Shown here: positions 1 through 9,820 of the stretch, piece by piece
Numbering within the stretch: the stretch's first letter is position 1
Layout: the number at the start of each line of letters is the position of its first letter
DNA from: Rhizobium sp. BK602
GTDB lineage: Bacteria; Pseudomonadota; Alphaproteobacteria; Rhizobiales; Rhizobiaceae
Assembly (NCBI RefSeq): GCF_014195095.1
Contig: NZ_JACIBC010000002.1
Location: 806,001-870,000 of the forward strand
DNA length: 64,000 bases
Reading direction: 5' to 3'
The notes under the pieces: model-generated
What the model saw: the letters and a program-made list of their open reading frames with translations, nothing else
What the model was told of the DNA's origin: nothing
The model's database searches: none
Position numbers and translations under genes: made by a program

Positions 1-1130
1 TGAAGCAACAGGTCAGCGGGGCGAGCCTCAAGCGTCAGGTCACCTTCTGGGTGTTCGTGCTCGCCGCCTTCATCCTCTTCCTCTATCTCTTCAGCTCGAT
101 CCTGCTGCCTTTCATCGCCGGCATGTCGATCGCCTATTTTCTCGATCCCGTGGCCGACCGGCTGGAAAGGATCGGCCTCAGCCGCCTGATGGCGACGATC
201 TTCATCCTGGTCGCCTTCGTGCTGGTCTTTGCCCTGGCGCTGACGATCTTCATCCCGATCATCATCAATCAGTTCAATGATTTCGTCCAGCATATACCGG
301 GCTATGTGCAGCAGCTCCAGCAGTTGATCGCCAAGACCCAGACCATGGTGCTGCCGGACTGGATCCGCAATCAGATCGGCGTCATCAAGGACAATTTCTC
401 CAATATCATGTCGGATGGCCTGAGCTTCGTCGGCGGCCTGTTCGCGCAGATCTGGAGCTCCGGCAAGGCGGTGGTCAACATCCTGTCGCTGATGGTCATC
501 ACGCCCGTCGTCGCCTTCTATATATTGCTCGACTGGGATCGCATGATCGCCAAGGTCGATGGCTGGGTGCCGCGTGATCATGTTGCCAGCGTCCGCCAGA
601 TCGCGCGCGAGATCGACCAGGCCATTGCCGGCTTCATCCGCGGCCAGGGTTCGCTCTGCATCATTCTTGGCGTCTATTATGGTGTCGGCCTCACGCTGGT
701 CGGTCTGAATTTCGGCCTGTTGATCGGCCTCTTCGCCGGTCTGATCAGCTTCATCCCCTATGTCGGTTCGCTGGTCGGGCTGGTGCTGGCGGTGAGCGTC
801 GCGCTGGTGCAGTTCTGGCCGGACTATCTCTGGGTCGGTCTGACGCTGGTGGTCTTCTTCACCGGCCAGTTCCTGGAGGGCAACATATTGCAGCCGAAGC
901 TGGTCGGCGAAAGCGTCGGCCTGCATCCGGTCTGGCTGATGTTCGCGCTGTTCGCCTTCGGTGCGCTTTTCGGCTTCGTGGGCCTGCTGATCGCCGTTCC
1001 GGCGGCGGCGGCATGTGGCGTGCTTGTCCGGTTCGCCCTTTCGCGATACCTTCAAAGCGACCTCTATTATGGACACTCGGAGGCCGGCAGGGCGCGCCGC
1101 GCCAAGGCCGGAAATCCTGAGAAAAACTAG
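1..1130 (+). CDS. AI-2E family (PerM-like) inner-membrane transporter, 5' edge cut by one base
   Basis: Polytopic membrane protein of the AI-2E/PerM exporter family; the substrate is unknown. The window opens on the second and third bases of what is almost certainly the ATG: reading from there gives (M)KQQVSGASLKRQVTFWVFVLAAF, in frame with a later GTG at 51. Hydrophobic helices start around residue 17 and recur throughout. The C-terminal block with GFVGLLIAVPAAAACGVLVR is typical of the family. The stop lies 2 bp before hdaA, so the two are probably cotranscribed. Family call is firm, transported molecule is not. Confidence 0.9.
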   Translation, partial: KQQVSGASLKRQVTFWVFVLAAFILFLYLFSSILLPFIAGMSIAYFLDPVADRLERIGLSRLMATIFILVAFVLVFALALTIFIPIIINQFNDFVQHIPGYVQQLQQLIAKTQTMVLPDWIRNQIGVIKDNFSNIMSDGLSFVGGLFAQIWSSGKAVVNILSLMVITPVVAFYILLDWDRMIAKVDGWVPRDHVASVRQIAREIDQAIAGFIRGQGSLCIILGVYYGVGLTLVGLNFGLLIGLFAGLISFIPYVGSLVGLVLAVSVALVQFWPDYLWVGLTLVVFFTGQFLEGNILQPKLVGESVGLHPVWLMFALFAFGALFGFVGLLIAVPAAAACGVLVRFALSRYLQSDLYYGHSEAGRARRAKAGNPEKN

Positions 1131-1132
1131 AC

Positions 1133-1846
1133 ATGACCGACGCGAAGAATGCTGATTTGAGGCGCAAGTCCGCCGAACAGCTGCCCCTGGCCTTTACCCA
1201 TGACGCGGCGAGCGGCCGCGACGACCTCCTGGTGGCCGATCCCTTGAGCGCGGCGGTGAAGATTGTCGATTCCTGGCCGAACTGGCCGTCTCCCGTCGTC
1301 ATTCTCGCCGGCCCGGTGGGCTCGGGAAAGTCGCATCTCGCCAATATCTGGCGAGAGCGGAGCGACGCCGCCTTCATCCATCCGAAGGCCGGCTCCGATG
1401 CGGCGGTCATTGCGGCAAGCGGTCCGGTCATTTTCGAGGACGTGGATCGGCAGGGCTTCGACGACACGGAGCTCTTCCACGTCATCAACAGCGTCCGGGA
1501 AAACGGTACGGGGCTTTTGATGACCAGCCGTCTCTGGCCGATGTCCTGGCCGGTGAGCCTGCCGGACCTGCGCTCGCGGTTGAAGGCGGCGACCGTCGTC
1601 GAGATCGGCGAGCCGGACGAAGAATTGCTGTCGCAGGTCATCGTAAAGCTCTTCGCCGACCGTCAGCTTTATATCGATGACAAACTTGTCCTCTATATCG
1701 TCAATCGCATGGAGCGGTCTCTGAACGCCGCGCAGTTGATCGTCGACCGGCTGGACCGGCTGGCGCTTGCGCGCGGCACCAGGATCACGCGCATATTGGC
1801 CGCTGAAGTGTTGAATGAATTGGGTAATTCCGGTCAGGCAGATTGA
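1133..1846 (+). CDS. hdaA: DnaA-homologous replication regulator HdaA
   Basis: 237 aa AAA+ protein resembling DnaA domain III, the alphaproteobacterial Hda that promotes hydrolysis of DnaA-ATP together with the DNA-loaded sliding clamp. Visible features: an N-terminal clamp-binding type motif QLPLAF (about residues 16-21), Walker [10 protein letters not shown] (60-68), Walker B-like VIFEDVD (99-105) and LPDLRSRL near 143-150 where the DnaA-type arginine finger region lies. The DNA-binding domain IV of DnaA is absent, as expected. It sits 2 bp after the PerM-like gene and just upstream of ppk. Confidence 0.93.
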   Translation: MTDAKNADLRRKSAEQLPLAFTHDAASGRDDLLVADPLSAAVKIVDSWPNWPSPVVILAGPVGSGKSHLANIWRERSDAAFIHPKAGSDAAVIAASGPVIFEDVDRQGFDDTELFHVINSVRENGTGLLMTSRLWPMSWPVSLPDLRSRLKAATVVEIGEPDEELLSQVIVKLFADRQLYIDDKLVLYIVNRMERSLNAAQLIVDRLDRLALARGTRITRILAAEVLNELGNSGQAD

Positions 1847-1923
1847 GCGATCGCCGCACTGTCACAGTTCCGTCGTCAAACTGCTATACGTGGCACAGAG
1901 CTAGAGATGAGGGTAGGTGGAAC

Positions 1924-4125
1924 ATGGACTCGGCAGTAACGGAACATCAGGACGCCAACCAGCAAGCCGCGGAGGCCACGCCGCCGATCAACGAGCTGCT
2001 GACCAGCCCCGAGCGCTTCATCAATCGTGAATTCTCCTGGCTCCAGTTCAATCGCCGCGTTCTTGAGGAAACGCTGAACACGGCGCATCCGCTGCTGGAA
2101 CGTATCCGCTTCCTCTCCATTTCCGCCGCCAACCTCGACGAATTCTTCATGGTGCGCGTCGCCGGCCTCGAGGGCCAGGTCCGCCAGAAGATTCTCATCC
2201 GCACGCCGGACGGCAAGACCCCTGCCGAGCAGCTCGACGATATCCTGCGCGAAATCGACAATCTGCAGATGGAACAGCAGGCTTCGCTGGCCGTGCTGCA
2301 GCAATATCTCGCCAAGGAAGATATTCTGATCGTCCGCCCGGCCGCTCTTTCCGACGCCGACCGGCAATGGCTTGCCAACGAATTCGAGCAGGCGATCTTC
2401 CCGGTCCTGACGCCGCTCTCCATCGATCCGGCGCATCCGTTCCCGTTCATCCCGAATCTCGGCTTCTCGATCGCGCTGCAATTGAACAGCATGAGCGGCC
2501 GCGAGCCGATGACCGCGCTGCTGCGCCTGCCGCCGGCACTCGACCGCTTCGTCCGCCTGCCGGACGCCAGCAACGTCATCCGCTACATCACGCTGGAAGA
2601 CGTGGTGAACATCTTCATCCACCGGCTCTATCCCGGTTATGAGGTGCAAGGCTCGGGTACGTTCCGCATCATCCGCGACAGCGATATCGAAGTCGAGGAA
2701 GAGGCCGAAGATCTGGTACGCTTCTTCGAGACGGCGCTGAAACGCCGCCGCCGCGGTTCGGTGATCCGCATCGAGACGGACTCGGAAATGCCGCTCGAAC
2801 TGCGCCAGTTCGTGGTGGAATCGCTGAATGTGCCGGAAAACCGCATCGCGGTTCTGCCCGGCCTGCTGGCACTCAACACGCTGTCGGAAATCGCCAAGGC
2901 ACCGCGCGATGACCTGCGCTTCGAGCCGTACAATGCCCGATTTCCTGAGCGCGTCCGCGAGCATGCCGGCGATTGCTTCGCCGCCATCCGCGAAAAGGAC
3001 ATGGTGGTCCATCACCCTTACGAATCCTTCGACGTGGTGGTCCAGTTCCTGCTCCAGGCTGCGCGCGATCCTGACGTTCTGGCGATAAAGCAGACGCTTT
3101 ACCGCACCTCCAACGACAGCCCGATCGTCCGTGCGTTGATCGATGCCGCCGACATGGGCAAATCGGTCACGGCTCTGGTCGAGCTCAAGGCCCGTTTCGA
3201 CGAAGAGGCCAATATCCGCTGGGCGCGCGACTTGGAACGCGCCGGCGTGCAGGTCGTGTTCGGCTTCATTGAGCTCAAGACGCATGCGAAGATGTCGATG
3301 GTGGTTCGCCGCGAGGACGGCAAGCTGCGTACCTACTGCCATCTCGGCACCGGCAACTATCACCCGATTACCGCCAAGATCTACACGGACCTGTCCTACT
3401 TCACCTGCGATCCGAAGATCGGCCACGACATGGCGAACATCTTCAACTTCATCACCGGCTATGGCGAGCCGGAGGGCGACATGAAGATCGCGGTCTCGCC
3501 CTATACGCTGCGTCCGCGCATCCTCCAGCATATCGAGGAGGAGATCGTGCACGCCCAGAACGGCCGCCCGGCGGCGATCTGGATGAAGATGAATTCGCTC
3601 GTCGATCCCGACATCATCGACGCGCTCTACCGTGCCAGCAATGCCGGCGTCGATATCGAACTCGTGGTGCGCGGCATCTGCTGCCTGCGTCCGCAGGTGC
3701 CGGGTCTCTCCGAGAAGATCCGGGTCAAGTCGATCGTCGGCCGGTTCCTCGAGCACAGCCGCATCTTCTGCTTCGGCAACGGCTATGGCCTGCCGTCCGA
3801 CAAGGCGCTGGTCTATATCGGCTCTGCCGACATGATGCCTAGAAATCTCGACCGCCGCGTCGAAACCCTCGTGCCGCTGACAAACAAGACCGTGCATGAG
3901 CAGGTTCTTTCGCAGATCATGCTGGGCAACATCATTGACAATCAGCAGAGCTACGAGATATTGCCGGACGGTACTTCACGGCGCATGGAGGTGCGTAAGG
4001 GAGAAGAACCTTTCAACGCGCAGCAGTATTTCATGACCAATCCGAGCCTGTCCGGCCGTGGTGAAGCTCTGAAATCCAGTGCGCCGAAACTGATCGCCGG
4101 GCTGTTATCGGGCCGCAAGAAATAA
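1924..4125 (+). CDS. ppk: Polyphosphate kinase 1
   Basis: 733 aa PPK1, which reversibly polymerises ATP gamma-phosphate into polyphosphate. The N-terminal domain begins [14 protein letters not shown]. Catalytic-domain histidines are visible as His454 in [10 protein letters not shown], equivalent to the autophosphorylated histidine of E. coli, and His473 in [12 protein letters not shown] further in-frame TTG at 1843 overlaps the end of hdaA, but the ATG at 1924 has a purine-rich GAGGGTAGGTGG upstream and gives the usual family N terminus. ppx follows 11 bp downstream, so synthesis and degradation of polyphosphate share one unit. Confidence 0.96.
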   Translation: MDSAVTEHQDANQQAAEATPPINELLTSPERFINREFSWLQFNRRVLEETLNTAHPLLERIRFLSISAANLDEFFMVRVAGLEGQVRQKILIRTPDGKTPAEQLDDILREIDNLQMEQQASLAVLQQYLAKEDILIVRPAALSDADRQWLANEFEQAIFPVLTPLSIDPAHPFPFIPNLGFSIALQLNSMSGREPMTALLRLPPALDRFVRLPDASNVIRYITLEDVVNIFIHRLYPGYEVQGSGTFRIIRDSDIEVEEEAEDLVRFFETALKRRRRGSVIRIETDSEMPLELRQFVVESLNVPENRIAVLPGLLALNTLSEIAKAPRDDLRFEPYNARFPERVREHAGDCFAAIREKDMVVHHPYESFDVVVQFLLQAARDPDVLAIKQTLYRTSNDSPIVRALIDAADMGKSVTALVELKARFDEEANIRWARDLERAGVQVVFGFIELKTHAKMSMVVRREDGKLRTYCHLGTGNYHPITAKIYTDLSYFTCDPKIGHDMANIFNFITGYGEPEGDMKIAVSPYTLRPRILQHIEEEIVHAQNGRPAAIWMKMNSLVDPDIIDALYRASNAGVDIELVVRGICCLRPQVPGLSEKIRVKSIVGRFLEHSRIFCFGNGYGLPSDKALVYIGSADMMPRNLDRRVETLVPLTNKTVHEQVLSQIMLGNIIDNQQSYEILPDGTSRRMEVRKGEEPFNAQQYFMTNPSLSGRGEALKSSAPKLIAGLLSGRKK

Positions 4126-4136
4126 ACTGGACCTGC

Positions 4137-5657
4137 ATGGTTGAATCAGAAGCCCAGGGGCGCCTTCCCGGTGTTGCCCCTGTCTCCGTAGTCGATATCG
4201 GCTCGAACTCCGTTCGTCTTGTCGTCTACGAAGGCCATTCGCGCTCGCCGACCATCCTTTTCAACGAGAAAGTGCTTTGCGGCCTCGGCAAGGGCCTGGC
4301 GCTGACCGGAAAGATGGATGAAGAAAACGTCGCGCGGGCGCTTGCCGCTCTGCATCGCTTCAAGGCGTTGTCCGATCAGGCGCGCGCCTCGACCATCTAT
4401 GTGCTGGCGACGGCTGCCGCCCGCGAGGCGAGCAACGGCCCGGAATTCATCCATCAGGCCGAGACGATCTTGCAGCGCAAGGTACGGGTGCTGTCGGGCG
4501 AGGAAGAGGCGCGTTTTTCCGCGCTCGGCATCGTCAGCGGCTTCTTTCATCCCGATGGTATCGCCGGCGATCTCGGCGGCGGCTCGCTCGAACTGATCGA
4601 CATCAAGGACAGGGAGATCGGCAAGGGCATCACCCTGCCGCTCGGCGGCCTGCGGCTCTCGGAATATGCCAACGGCTCGCTTGCCAAGGCGCGCAGTTTC
4701 GCCCGCAAGCATGTGAAGACGGCGAAGCTGCTCAGCAAGGGCGAGGGCCGCACCTTCTACGCCGTCGGCGGCACCTGGCGTAACATCGCCAAGCTGCATA
4801 TGGAAATCCGCAAATATCCGCTGCACATGATGCAGGGCTACGAAGTGCCGCTCGACGAGATGATCCGCTTTCTCGATCAGATCGCCGAGGCGAAGGATTC
4901 GAAGGACCCGGCATTCCTGTCCATCTCCAAGCATCGCCGTTCGCTGCTGCCTTTCGGCGCCGTGGCGATGCGGGAGGTGCTGACGGCGATGAAGCCGTCC
5001 ATGATCTCCTTTTCCGCGCAGGGCGTGCGCGAAGGCTATCTCTATTCGCTGCTGACCGAAGCCGAGCGCCATAGCGACCCGCTGCTGGTCGCGGCTGGCG
5101 AGCTTGCGATCCTGCGCGCCCGCTCGCCGGAACATGCCCGCGAGCTTGCCGAATGGACCGGCCGCATGATGCCCTTCTTCGGCATCGTCGAGACCGAGGA
5201 GGAAAGCCGCTATCGTCAGGCAGCCTGCCTGCTGGCCGATATCAGCTGGCGTGCCCATCCTGACTATCGCGGCCTGCAGGCGCTCAACATCATCGCCCAT
5301 ACGTCCTTCGTCGGCATCAGCCATGCCGGGCGTGCGTTCATCGCGCTCGCCAATTACTACCGCTTCGAAGGCCTGCACGATGACGGCGCCACCGAGCCGC
5401 TGGCGACGATCGCCACGCCGCAATTCGTCGAGCGCGCCAAGCTGCTCGGCGGTCTTCTGCGCGTCGTCTATCTCTTCTCGGCCTCGATGCCCGGCATCGT
5501 CCGCAACCTGTCGATCCGTCGCTCCTCGAACCCGGATCTGGACCTCGAATTCGTCGTCCCGTCCGAATATCACGACTTTGCCGGCGAGCGGCTGGACGGA
5601 CGTTTGCAGCAGCTCGCCAAGCTGACGAACCGCCGCCTGGCATTTCGGTTCGAATAG
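4137..5657 (+). CDS. ppx: Exopolyphosphatase (Ppx/GppA family)
   Basis: 506 aa Ppx/GppA phosphatase of the actin-like ATPase fold, removing terminal phosphate from polyphosphate and possibly pppGpp. The N-terminal phosphate-binding motif VVDIGSNSVRLVVY and the second loop GDLGGGSLELID are both intact. The C-terminal half is the long HD-like helical region found in the longer members. It lies 11 bp after ppk in the same orientation. Specificity between polyphosphate and (p)ppGpp cannot be read from sequence; the ppk neighbour favours polyphosphate. Confidence 0.94.
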   Translation: MVESEAQGRLPGVAPVSVVDIGSNSVRLVVYEGHSRSPTILFNEKVLCGLGKGLALTGKMDEENVARALAALHRFKALSDQARASTIYVLATAAAREASNGPEFIHQAETILQRKVRVLSGEEEARFSALGIVSGFFHPDGIAGDLGGGSLELIDIKDREIGKGITLPLGGLRLSEYANGSLAKARSFARKHVKTAKLLSKGEGRTFYAVGGTWRNIAKLHMEIRKYPLHMMQGYEVPLDEMIRFLDQIAEAKDSKDPAFLSISKHRRSLLPFGAVAMREVLTAMKPSMISFSAQGVREGYLYSLLTEAERHSDPLLVAAGELAILRARSPEHARELAEWTGRMMPFFGIVETEEESRYRQAACLLADISWRAHPDYRGLQALNIIAHTSFVGISHAGRAFIALANYYRFEGLHDDGATEPLATIATPQFVERAKLLGGLLRVVYLFSASMPGIVRNLSIRRSSNPDLDLEFVVPSEYHDFAGERLDGRLQQLAKLTNRRLAFRFE

Positions 5658-5661
5658 GAAA

Positions 5662-5687
5662 GGTCTTCTCCCCGAGAGGAGAAGGCC
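5662..5687. terminator. Hairpin between convergent ppx and phytase-like gene
   Basis: A 10-bp stem (5662-5671 with 5678-5687, one G-T wobble, 6-nt loop) lies 4 bp after the ppx stop and 5 bp beyond the stop of the opposing gene. A short T-rich CGTTCTT follows on the plus strand. Probably a shared bidirectional terminator. Confidence 0.6.
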
Positions 5688-5692
5688 CGTTC

Positions 5693-7051
5693 TTACTTCG
5701 CGTTCAGGAAATCACCGACGTCGAGAATGCTGAATTCGTTGTCGTCGGCCTTGTCGACAGCGCGGCCGGCCGAGAAGGGCAGGTTGTTGTCGTTGCCGAT
5801 GATGATATGCGTGGCGTCGACGCGGTCGACATTCTCGATGGTGACGAAGGGCATGTCGTAGAAGCCGTCACCGCCGCCCTGACGGCGCTTATGATCCGGG
5901 TCTTCGATGCGCAGCAGGTCGATATAGCCGATCTTGCGCACGGCCTTGCCGGCATTGGCGTCGCTGAACTCGATCTTGTAGACGCGCTTCAGTTCGGCCG
6001 GGGCCTCGAAGCAATCCGGCCTCGGCTGCTTGGGGTCGGCGCAGGCCTTGTCCTTCGTGCCGGCGCCGTTGTCGCGCTCGATCACCAGCGCGGTCTTGTC
6101 GTCCAGCATGTTGAAATCGCCGATCGAGACACCCTTGTCGGCAAAGGGATAGAGCCAGCTGCGGCCGGTCCAGCTCTTCGAGGCGACGTCGAATTCGATG
6201 AGGCGGATGACGGTGTGGCCGTCGATGCTTTCCATCTGGCCGTCATCCTTGTAGATCGCACCTTCCAGCAGGCCGTAGAGCTTCGCGCCATCCTTGGACA
6301 GGGCAAGGCCTTCGAAGCCGCCGGAGCGCTTCAGGTTGAAGGCGGGCATCTTCTGCGCGGGATTGCCGGGAAGCTGCAGCAGGGGATTGTCGGGGGACAG
6401 GACCGGCTTGCCGTCGAGCGCCGTCGGGATGACGTCGGTCAGCTGGCCGGACGTATCGAACTTCAGCAGATAGGGACCGAACTCGTCGCCGATCCAGAAG
6501 CCGTCGGCGACGGGCTGGATGGATTCGATGTCGAAATCCGCACCCGTCAGATAGCGCCGGTCGCTGCCTTCGAGGACGATGGGGAAGGGGGCCTTCTTGT
6601 TCGGATCGGAGAGGAACAGGTTCTTGACGACGTCGACCTTGCCATTGTCCCAGTCGAATTTGAGCTGGTGGAGGAACAGCATGGCGTCGCTGGAATTCTG
6701 CTTGGAGCCGAAGCCATTGTCCGACAGCGTCCAGAAGCTGCCGTCGGGCATGGCCTTGATGCCGGAAAATCCCTGGATCGGCTGGCCGTCGAGGGGCAGC
6801 TTCAGGTCGGTGACGCGCGCGCCGTCCTTGCCCGGAACGGTGCCGAGCGCCTCGGTGCGCTTGCGGTCGGGTGTCGTGAACTTGCCGGATGTCTTGAGGA
6901 ACGCTGGCGCGTCTGCGGGCGCCGCGACCATGGTGTTGGCCGGCAGGATGGCCTGTGCGGCAAGCTTTGCCGGAAATTGCTGTTCGTCGGCCTGGGCCGA
7001 GGCGGCTATCAGAACGAAAAGTGCCGTGGAAGCGAAAAGGATTCGGGTCAT
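5693..7051 (-). CDS. Secreted esterase-like phytase-family protein
   Basis: 452 aa protein with a clear Sec signal peptide (MTRILFASTALFVLIAASAQA). The rest matches the esterase-like activity of phytase family (PF13449 type), a beta-propeller domain with FSGIKAMPDGSFWTLSDNGFG, WIGDEFGPYLLKFD and FEGLALSKDGAKLYGLLEG. Such proteins are periplasmic or secreted and some hydrolyse phosphate or carboxylic esters. Lying convergent to ppx, it may belong to phosphate metabolism, but that is only a neighbourhood hint. Substrate unknown. Confidence 0.85.
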   Translation of the reverse strand: MTRILFASTALFVLIAASAQADEQQFPAKLAAQAILPANTMVAAPADAPAFLKTSGKFTTPDRKRTEALGTVPGKDGARVTDLKLPLDGQPIQGFSGIKAMPDGSFWTLSDNGFGSKQNSSDAMLFLHQLKFDWDNGKVDVVKNLFLSDPNKKAPFPIVLEGSDRRYLTGADFDIESIQPVADGFWIGDEFGPYLLKFDTSGQLTDVIPTALDGKPVLSPDNPLLQLPGNPAQKMPAFNLKRSGGFEGLALSKDGAKLYGLLEGAIYKDDGQMESIDGHTVIRLIEFDVASKSWTGRSWLYPFADKGVSIGDFNMLDDKTALVIERDNGAGTKDKACADPKQPRPDCFEAPAELKRVYKIEFSDANAGKAVRKIGYIDLLRIEDPDHKRRQGGGDGFYDMPFVTIENVDRVDATHIIIGNDNNLPFSAGRAVDKADDNEFSILDVGDFLNAK

Positions 7052-7192
7052 CGCATCACCTTGTTGGCTTGGATTGACGGGACAATCCTCGCTTAACAGG
7101 CGAGTTGTGTCGGCGAATTAACGCTCCGGTGAAGCTTTGGTGACGATGCACAACTCATAGGCTGCAAAGCGCTGCCGCCCGGCGAACAATGC

Positions 7193-8245
7193 CTAGAGGC
7201 CGCCGGTCATCGCCTTCAATGCCGGCTTTTTCTGCTTGTGCAGCGCGATGACGCCGAGTGTGTGATCACGGCCACGCACCGCGTGGTCGCCGAGATCCTC
7301 GGGAACGATCCCGTCCGGAAGCTGCAGCCGACGCGCCAGGTCGGTCGAGATCAGCACCTGGCGGTCGAGCGTCTTGCACAGCGCTTCCAGCCTTGCGGTG
7401 GTGTTCACCGTATCGCCGAAATAAGCGATCTTGTGGCGGTCGACACCGATTTCGGCGGTGACGATGCCGCCGCCGTGCAGGGCGGCCCTGAGACGTGGCA
7501 CCCTGCCATAGGATTTCAGCCATCTCTCCGCATTTGCCTCGATATCGGCAAGGATATCGAAAACGCACCGCACGCAATTGGCATTCTTCGCGCCGCGGTC
7601 CAGCGGCCAGGTCACGATTGCCGCATCGCCGATATAATCGTCGATCGCGCCCTTGTGCCGCCGTATCGGTTCGGCAATGGCGCCGAAGACCGCGCCCAGG
7701 AATTGCTGCGTCTTGAGGTCTCCATGCTCCTCGGCAAAGGCCGTGGAGCCAACGAGATCGATGAAGAGAAATACGCGCTCCTCCTGCACCGGGTTGCGAT
7801 AGCGGCCGGTCAACAGGCTGAGGAAGACATCGCGGCCGAGCAGTTCCCGGACGCGTGCCACGAAAATGACGACGGCGGTCACCGCCACGGCGTAGAGATA
7901 GACGTCGAGCTGCAGCAACGTGACGTCGGCCCAGGAGCCGGTGATCACCCCCAGGGATTTCATCAGGCTGCCCGCGATGGCAAAACCGGTGGCAATCAGG
8001 GCAAAGTCCACGATCAGCGCTGAGGCGATGAAGGCCGGCGTGGGCAGGCGATGCATCCACTGGTTCAGGCGCGGCAGGATCATGCGGCGCTCGAAGGCCA
8101 GCAGCGGCATACCGGTGAACAGCGCGAAGACCGCACCGATATACATCGGCGCTTCGGGGAAGAACAGCCGGCCATAGGCAACGCCGCTCCCGGCAACGAA
8201 GAGCGCCGTCAAGATCCAGTTGCGCGTAGTAGGGAACATTCCCAT
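7193..8245 (-). CDS. Membrane-anchored class III adenylate/guanylate cyclase
   Basis: About 350 aa: four hydrophobic helices (roughly residues 7-25, 33-52, 70-92, 105-130) followed by a cytoplasmic class III cyclase domain. Metal-binding aspartates appear in VFLFIDLVGST and YIGDAAIVTW, and the transition-state region in GDTVNTTARLEAL. The ATG at 8245 is preferred because GGCGGA lies upstream and it yields a compact N terminus ending in the first helix; in-frame ATGs at 8314-8317 would add 24 residues with no visible ribosome site. Likely makes cAMP, although nucleotide choice cannot be read reliably. Confidence 0.85.
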   Translation of the reverse strand: MGMFPTTRNWILTALFVAGSGVAYGRLFFPEAPMYIGAVFALFTGMPLLAFERRMILPRLNQWMHRLPTPAFIASALIVDFALIATGFAIAGSLMKSLGVITGSWADVTLLQLDVYLYAVAVTAVVIFVARVRELLGRDVFLSLLTGRYRNPVQEERVFLFIDLVGSTAFAEEHGDLKTQQFLGAVFGAIAEPIRRHKGAIDDYIGDAAIVTWPLDRGAKNANCVRCVFDILADIEANAERWLKSYGRVPRLRAALHGGGIVTAEIGVDRHKIAYFGDTVNTTARLEALCKTLDRQVLISTDLARRLQLPDGIVPEDLGDHAVRGRDHTLGVIALHKQKKPALKAMTGGL

Positions 8246-8433
8246 CCGGTCGATCCGCCAAGAGACAGTGCATAGTGCCAAAACTACCGCGTTTCGGCAA
8301 AGATTATGCGCCATCAAACATATGATTATGTTAGGCGTTCATTCCAAGAGATTTGCGGCGCAATCGTGGTGCGCTCGCACATCTTGTGGTTCAACCCCGC
8401 GTGATCGTCGCCTGGCGGGCAACGACGGGGTGG

Positions 8434-9579
8434 TTACAGGGCGACGGTTTCCACCCGCTTGCCGACAAAGCGCAGGGCGACCTGGCCCTGGATGAGCTGC
8501 AACGCCGTCTCGCCGAAGAGATCGCGCCGCCAGCCGGTGAGGGCGGCGACATCGGCCTTTTCGCCCTCGGCGGCGATCTTGTCCAGATCCTCGCTGTTGG
8601 CGATCACCTTCGGGGCAACGCCGTGCTTTTCGGCGGTCAGCTTCAGCAGAACCTTCAGCAGTTCGGCCGCGGCGGCCGTGCCTTCAGGGGCTTGCTGATG
8701 GCGCGGTGCGTGCGGCATGTCGGCCTTGGGCAATGCTAGCGCCTGATTGATCGCTTCCAATACGGAAGCGCCCGAGGCGGAACGCTCCCAGCCCTTGGGG
8801 ATGGTGCGCAGCCGGGCGAGCGCTTCGGTGTCCTTCGGCTGCTGCTGGGCGATTTCGTAGATCGCGTCGTCCTTCAGCACGCGGGCGCGCGGTACGTTGC
8901 GGGCGCGCGCCTCGCGTTCGCGCCAGGCGGCGACATATTTCAGCACGGCCAGCTCCTGCGGCTTGCGCAGCCGCATCTTCAGCCGCAGCCAGGCGTCGTC
9001 AGGATGCAGGTCGTAGGTTTCGCGGGCTTCGAGGATCGCCATTTCCTCCAGAAGCCAGGAGGCGCGGCCCTCGCGCTCGAGCTGTTCCTTCAGCGACAGA
9101 TAGACGTCGCGCAGATGGGTGACGTCGGCAATCGCATAGTCGAGCTGCTTTTCCGACAGCGGCCGGCGGCTCCAGTCGGTGAAGCGCGAGGACTTGTCGA
9201 TCTGGACGTTCTTGATGCGGCTGACGAGCTGGTCGTAGGAGACCGAGTCGCCGAAGCCGCAGACCATGGCGGCCACCTGCGTGTCGAAGATCGGATGCGG
9301 GATCAGATTGCCGCGATTGAAGATGATTTCGATATCCTGACGGGCGGCGTGGAACACCTTCATGACGGCGGTGTTGGCCATCAGCTCGAAGAAGGGCTTC
9401 AGGTCCAGGCCCTTGGCCAGCGGGTCGACGATGACCTCAATCGTCGGGCTCGCCATCTGGATCAGGCAAAGCTCCGGCCAGAAGGTCGTCTCGCGCAGGA
9501 ATTCGGTGTCGATGGTAATGAATTCTGACTTGGCCAGCTCTTGGCAGGCCGCCTCCAACTGGGCGGTAGTTTCGATCAT
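8434..9579 (-). CDS. rnd: Ribonuclease D
   Basis: 381 aa DEDDy-type 3'-5' exoribonuclease that trims tRNA and other structured RNA 3' ends. Exo motifs are present: Exo I TIDTEFLRE, Exo II HAARQDIEIIF, Exo III region YAIADVTHLRDVY. An HRDC-type helical domain follows (ELAVLKYVAAWREREARARN). Length and start agree with the family. A minus-strand multicopper oxidase gene lies upstream of it, separated by 236 bp containing a RIME-like repeat. Confidence 0.96.
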   Translation of the reverse strand: MIETTAQLEAACQELAKSEFITIDTEFLRETTFWPELCLIQMASPTIEVIVDPLAKGLDLKPFFELMANTAVMKVFHAARQDIEIIFNRGNLIPHPIFDTQVAAMVCGFGDSVSYDQLVSRIKNVQIDKSSRFTDWSRRPLSEKQLDYAIADVTHLRDVYLSLKEQLEREGRASWLLEEMAILEARETYDLHPDDAWLRLKMRLRKPQELAVLKYVAAWREREARARNVPRARVLKDDAIYEIAQQQPKDTEALARLRTIPKGWERSASGASVLEAINQALALPKADMPHAPRHQQAPEGTAAAAELLKVLLKLTAEKHGVAPKVIANSEDLDKIAAEGEKADVAALTGWRRDLFGETALQLIQGQVALRFVGKRVETVAL

Positions 9580-9714
9580 ATCAACACATTCATCGGTAAA
9601 GTAGTTTACTAATCTTCCTTCTCCTTTCAGCCGGATATGTCAATACGTGGAGAGACGAAGTATCTCACCGCATTCCGCTTTTCGGAAAATTCGTTGAAGA
9701 TGGGCAACGCGCCA

Positions 9715-9820
9715 GAGCATGCCGCGCAAAACTGCGCAGCGGTTTTGCGACCACGACCTGCTCAAGATCGAAGACCTAAAGTGCGAGATGCGGCTCTGAA
9801 AGATCGTGGTACGCTTTAGA
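9715..9820. repeat. RIME-like palindromic intergenic element
   Basis: Two imperfect inverted repeats occur in tandem. The first is CGCAAAAC at 9725-9732 with GTTTTGCG at 9742-9749. The second is CTAAAG at 9776-9781 with CTTTAG at 9814-9819, enclosing ATGCGGCTCTGAAAGAT. The wording (AAGACCTAAAG, CTCTGAAAGATCG, CGCTTTAG) resembles Rhizobium-specific intergenic mosaic elements as I remember them. Its right end contains the TTA (9816-9818) that is the complement of the oxidase stop codon, so the element ends that gene. Copy number elsewhere cannot be judged from this window. Confidence 0.55.

Noticed and set aside
1876..3897. Long minus-strand reading frame opposite ppk
   Set aside because: Mirror of ppk codon bias in GC-rich DNA; residues are an Arg/His/Asp-rich shadow with no domain and no ribosome site.
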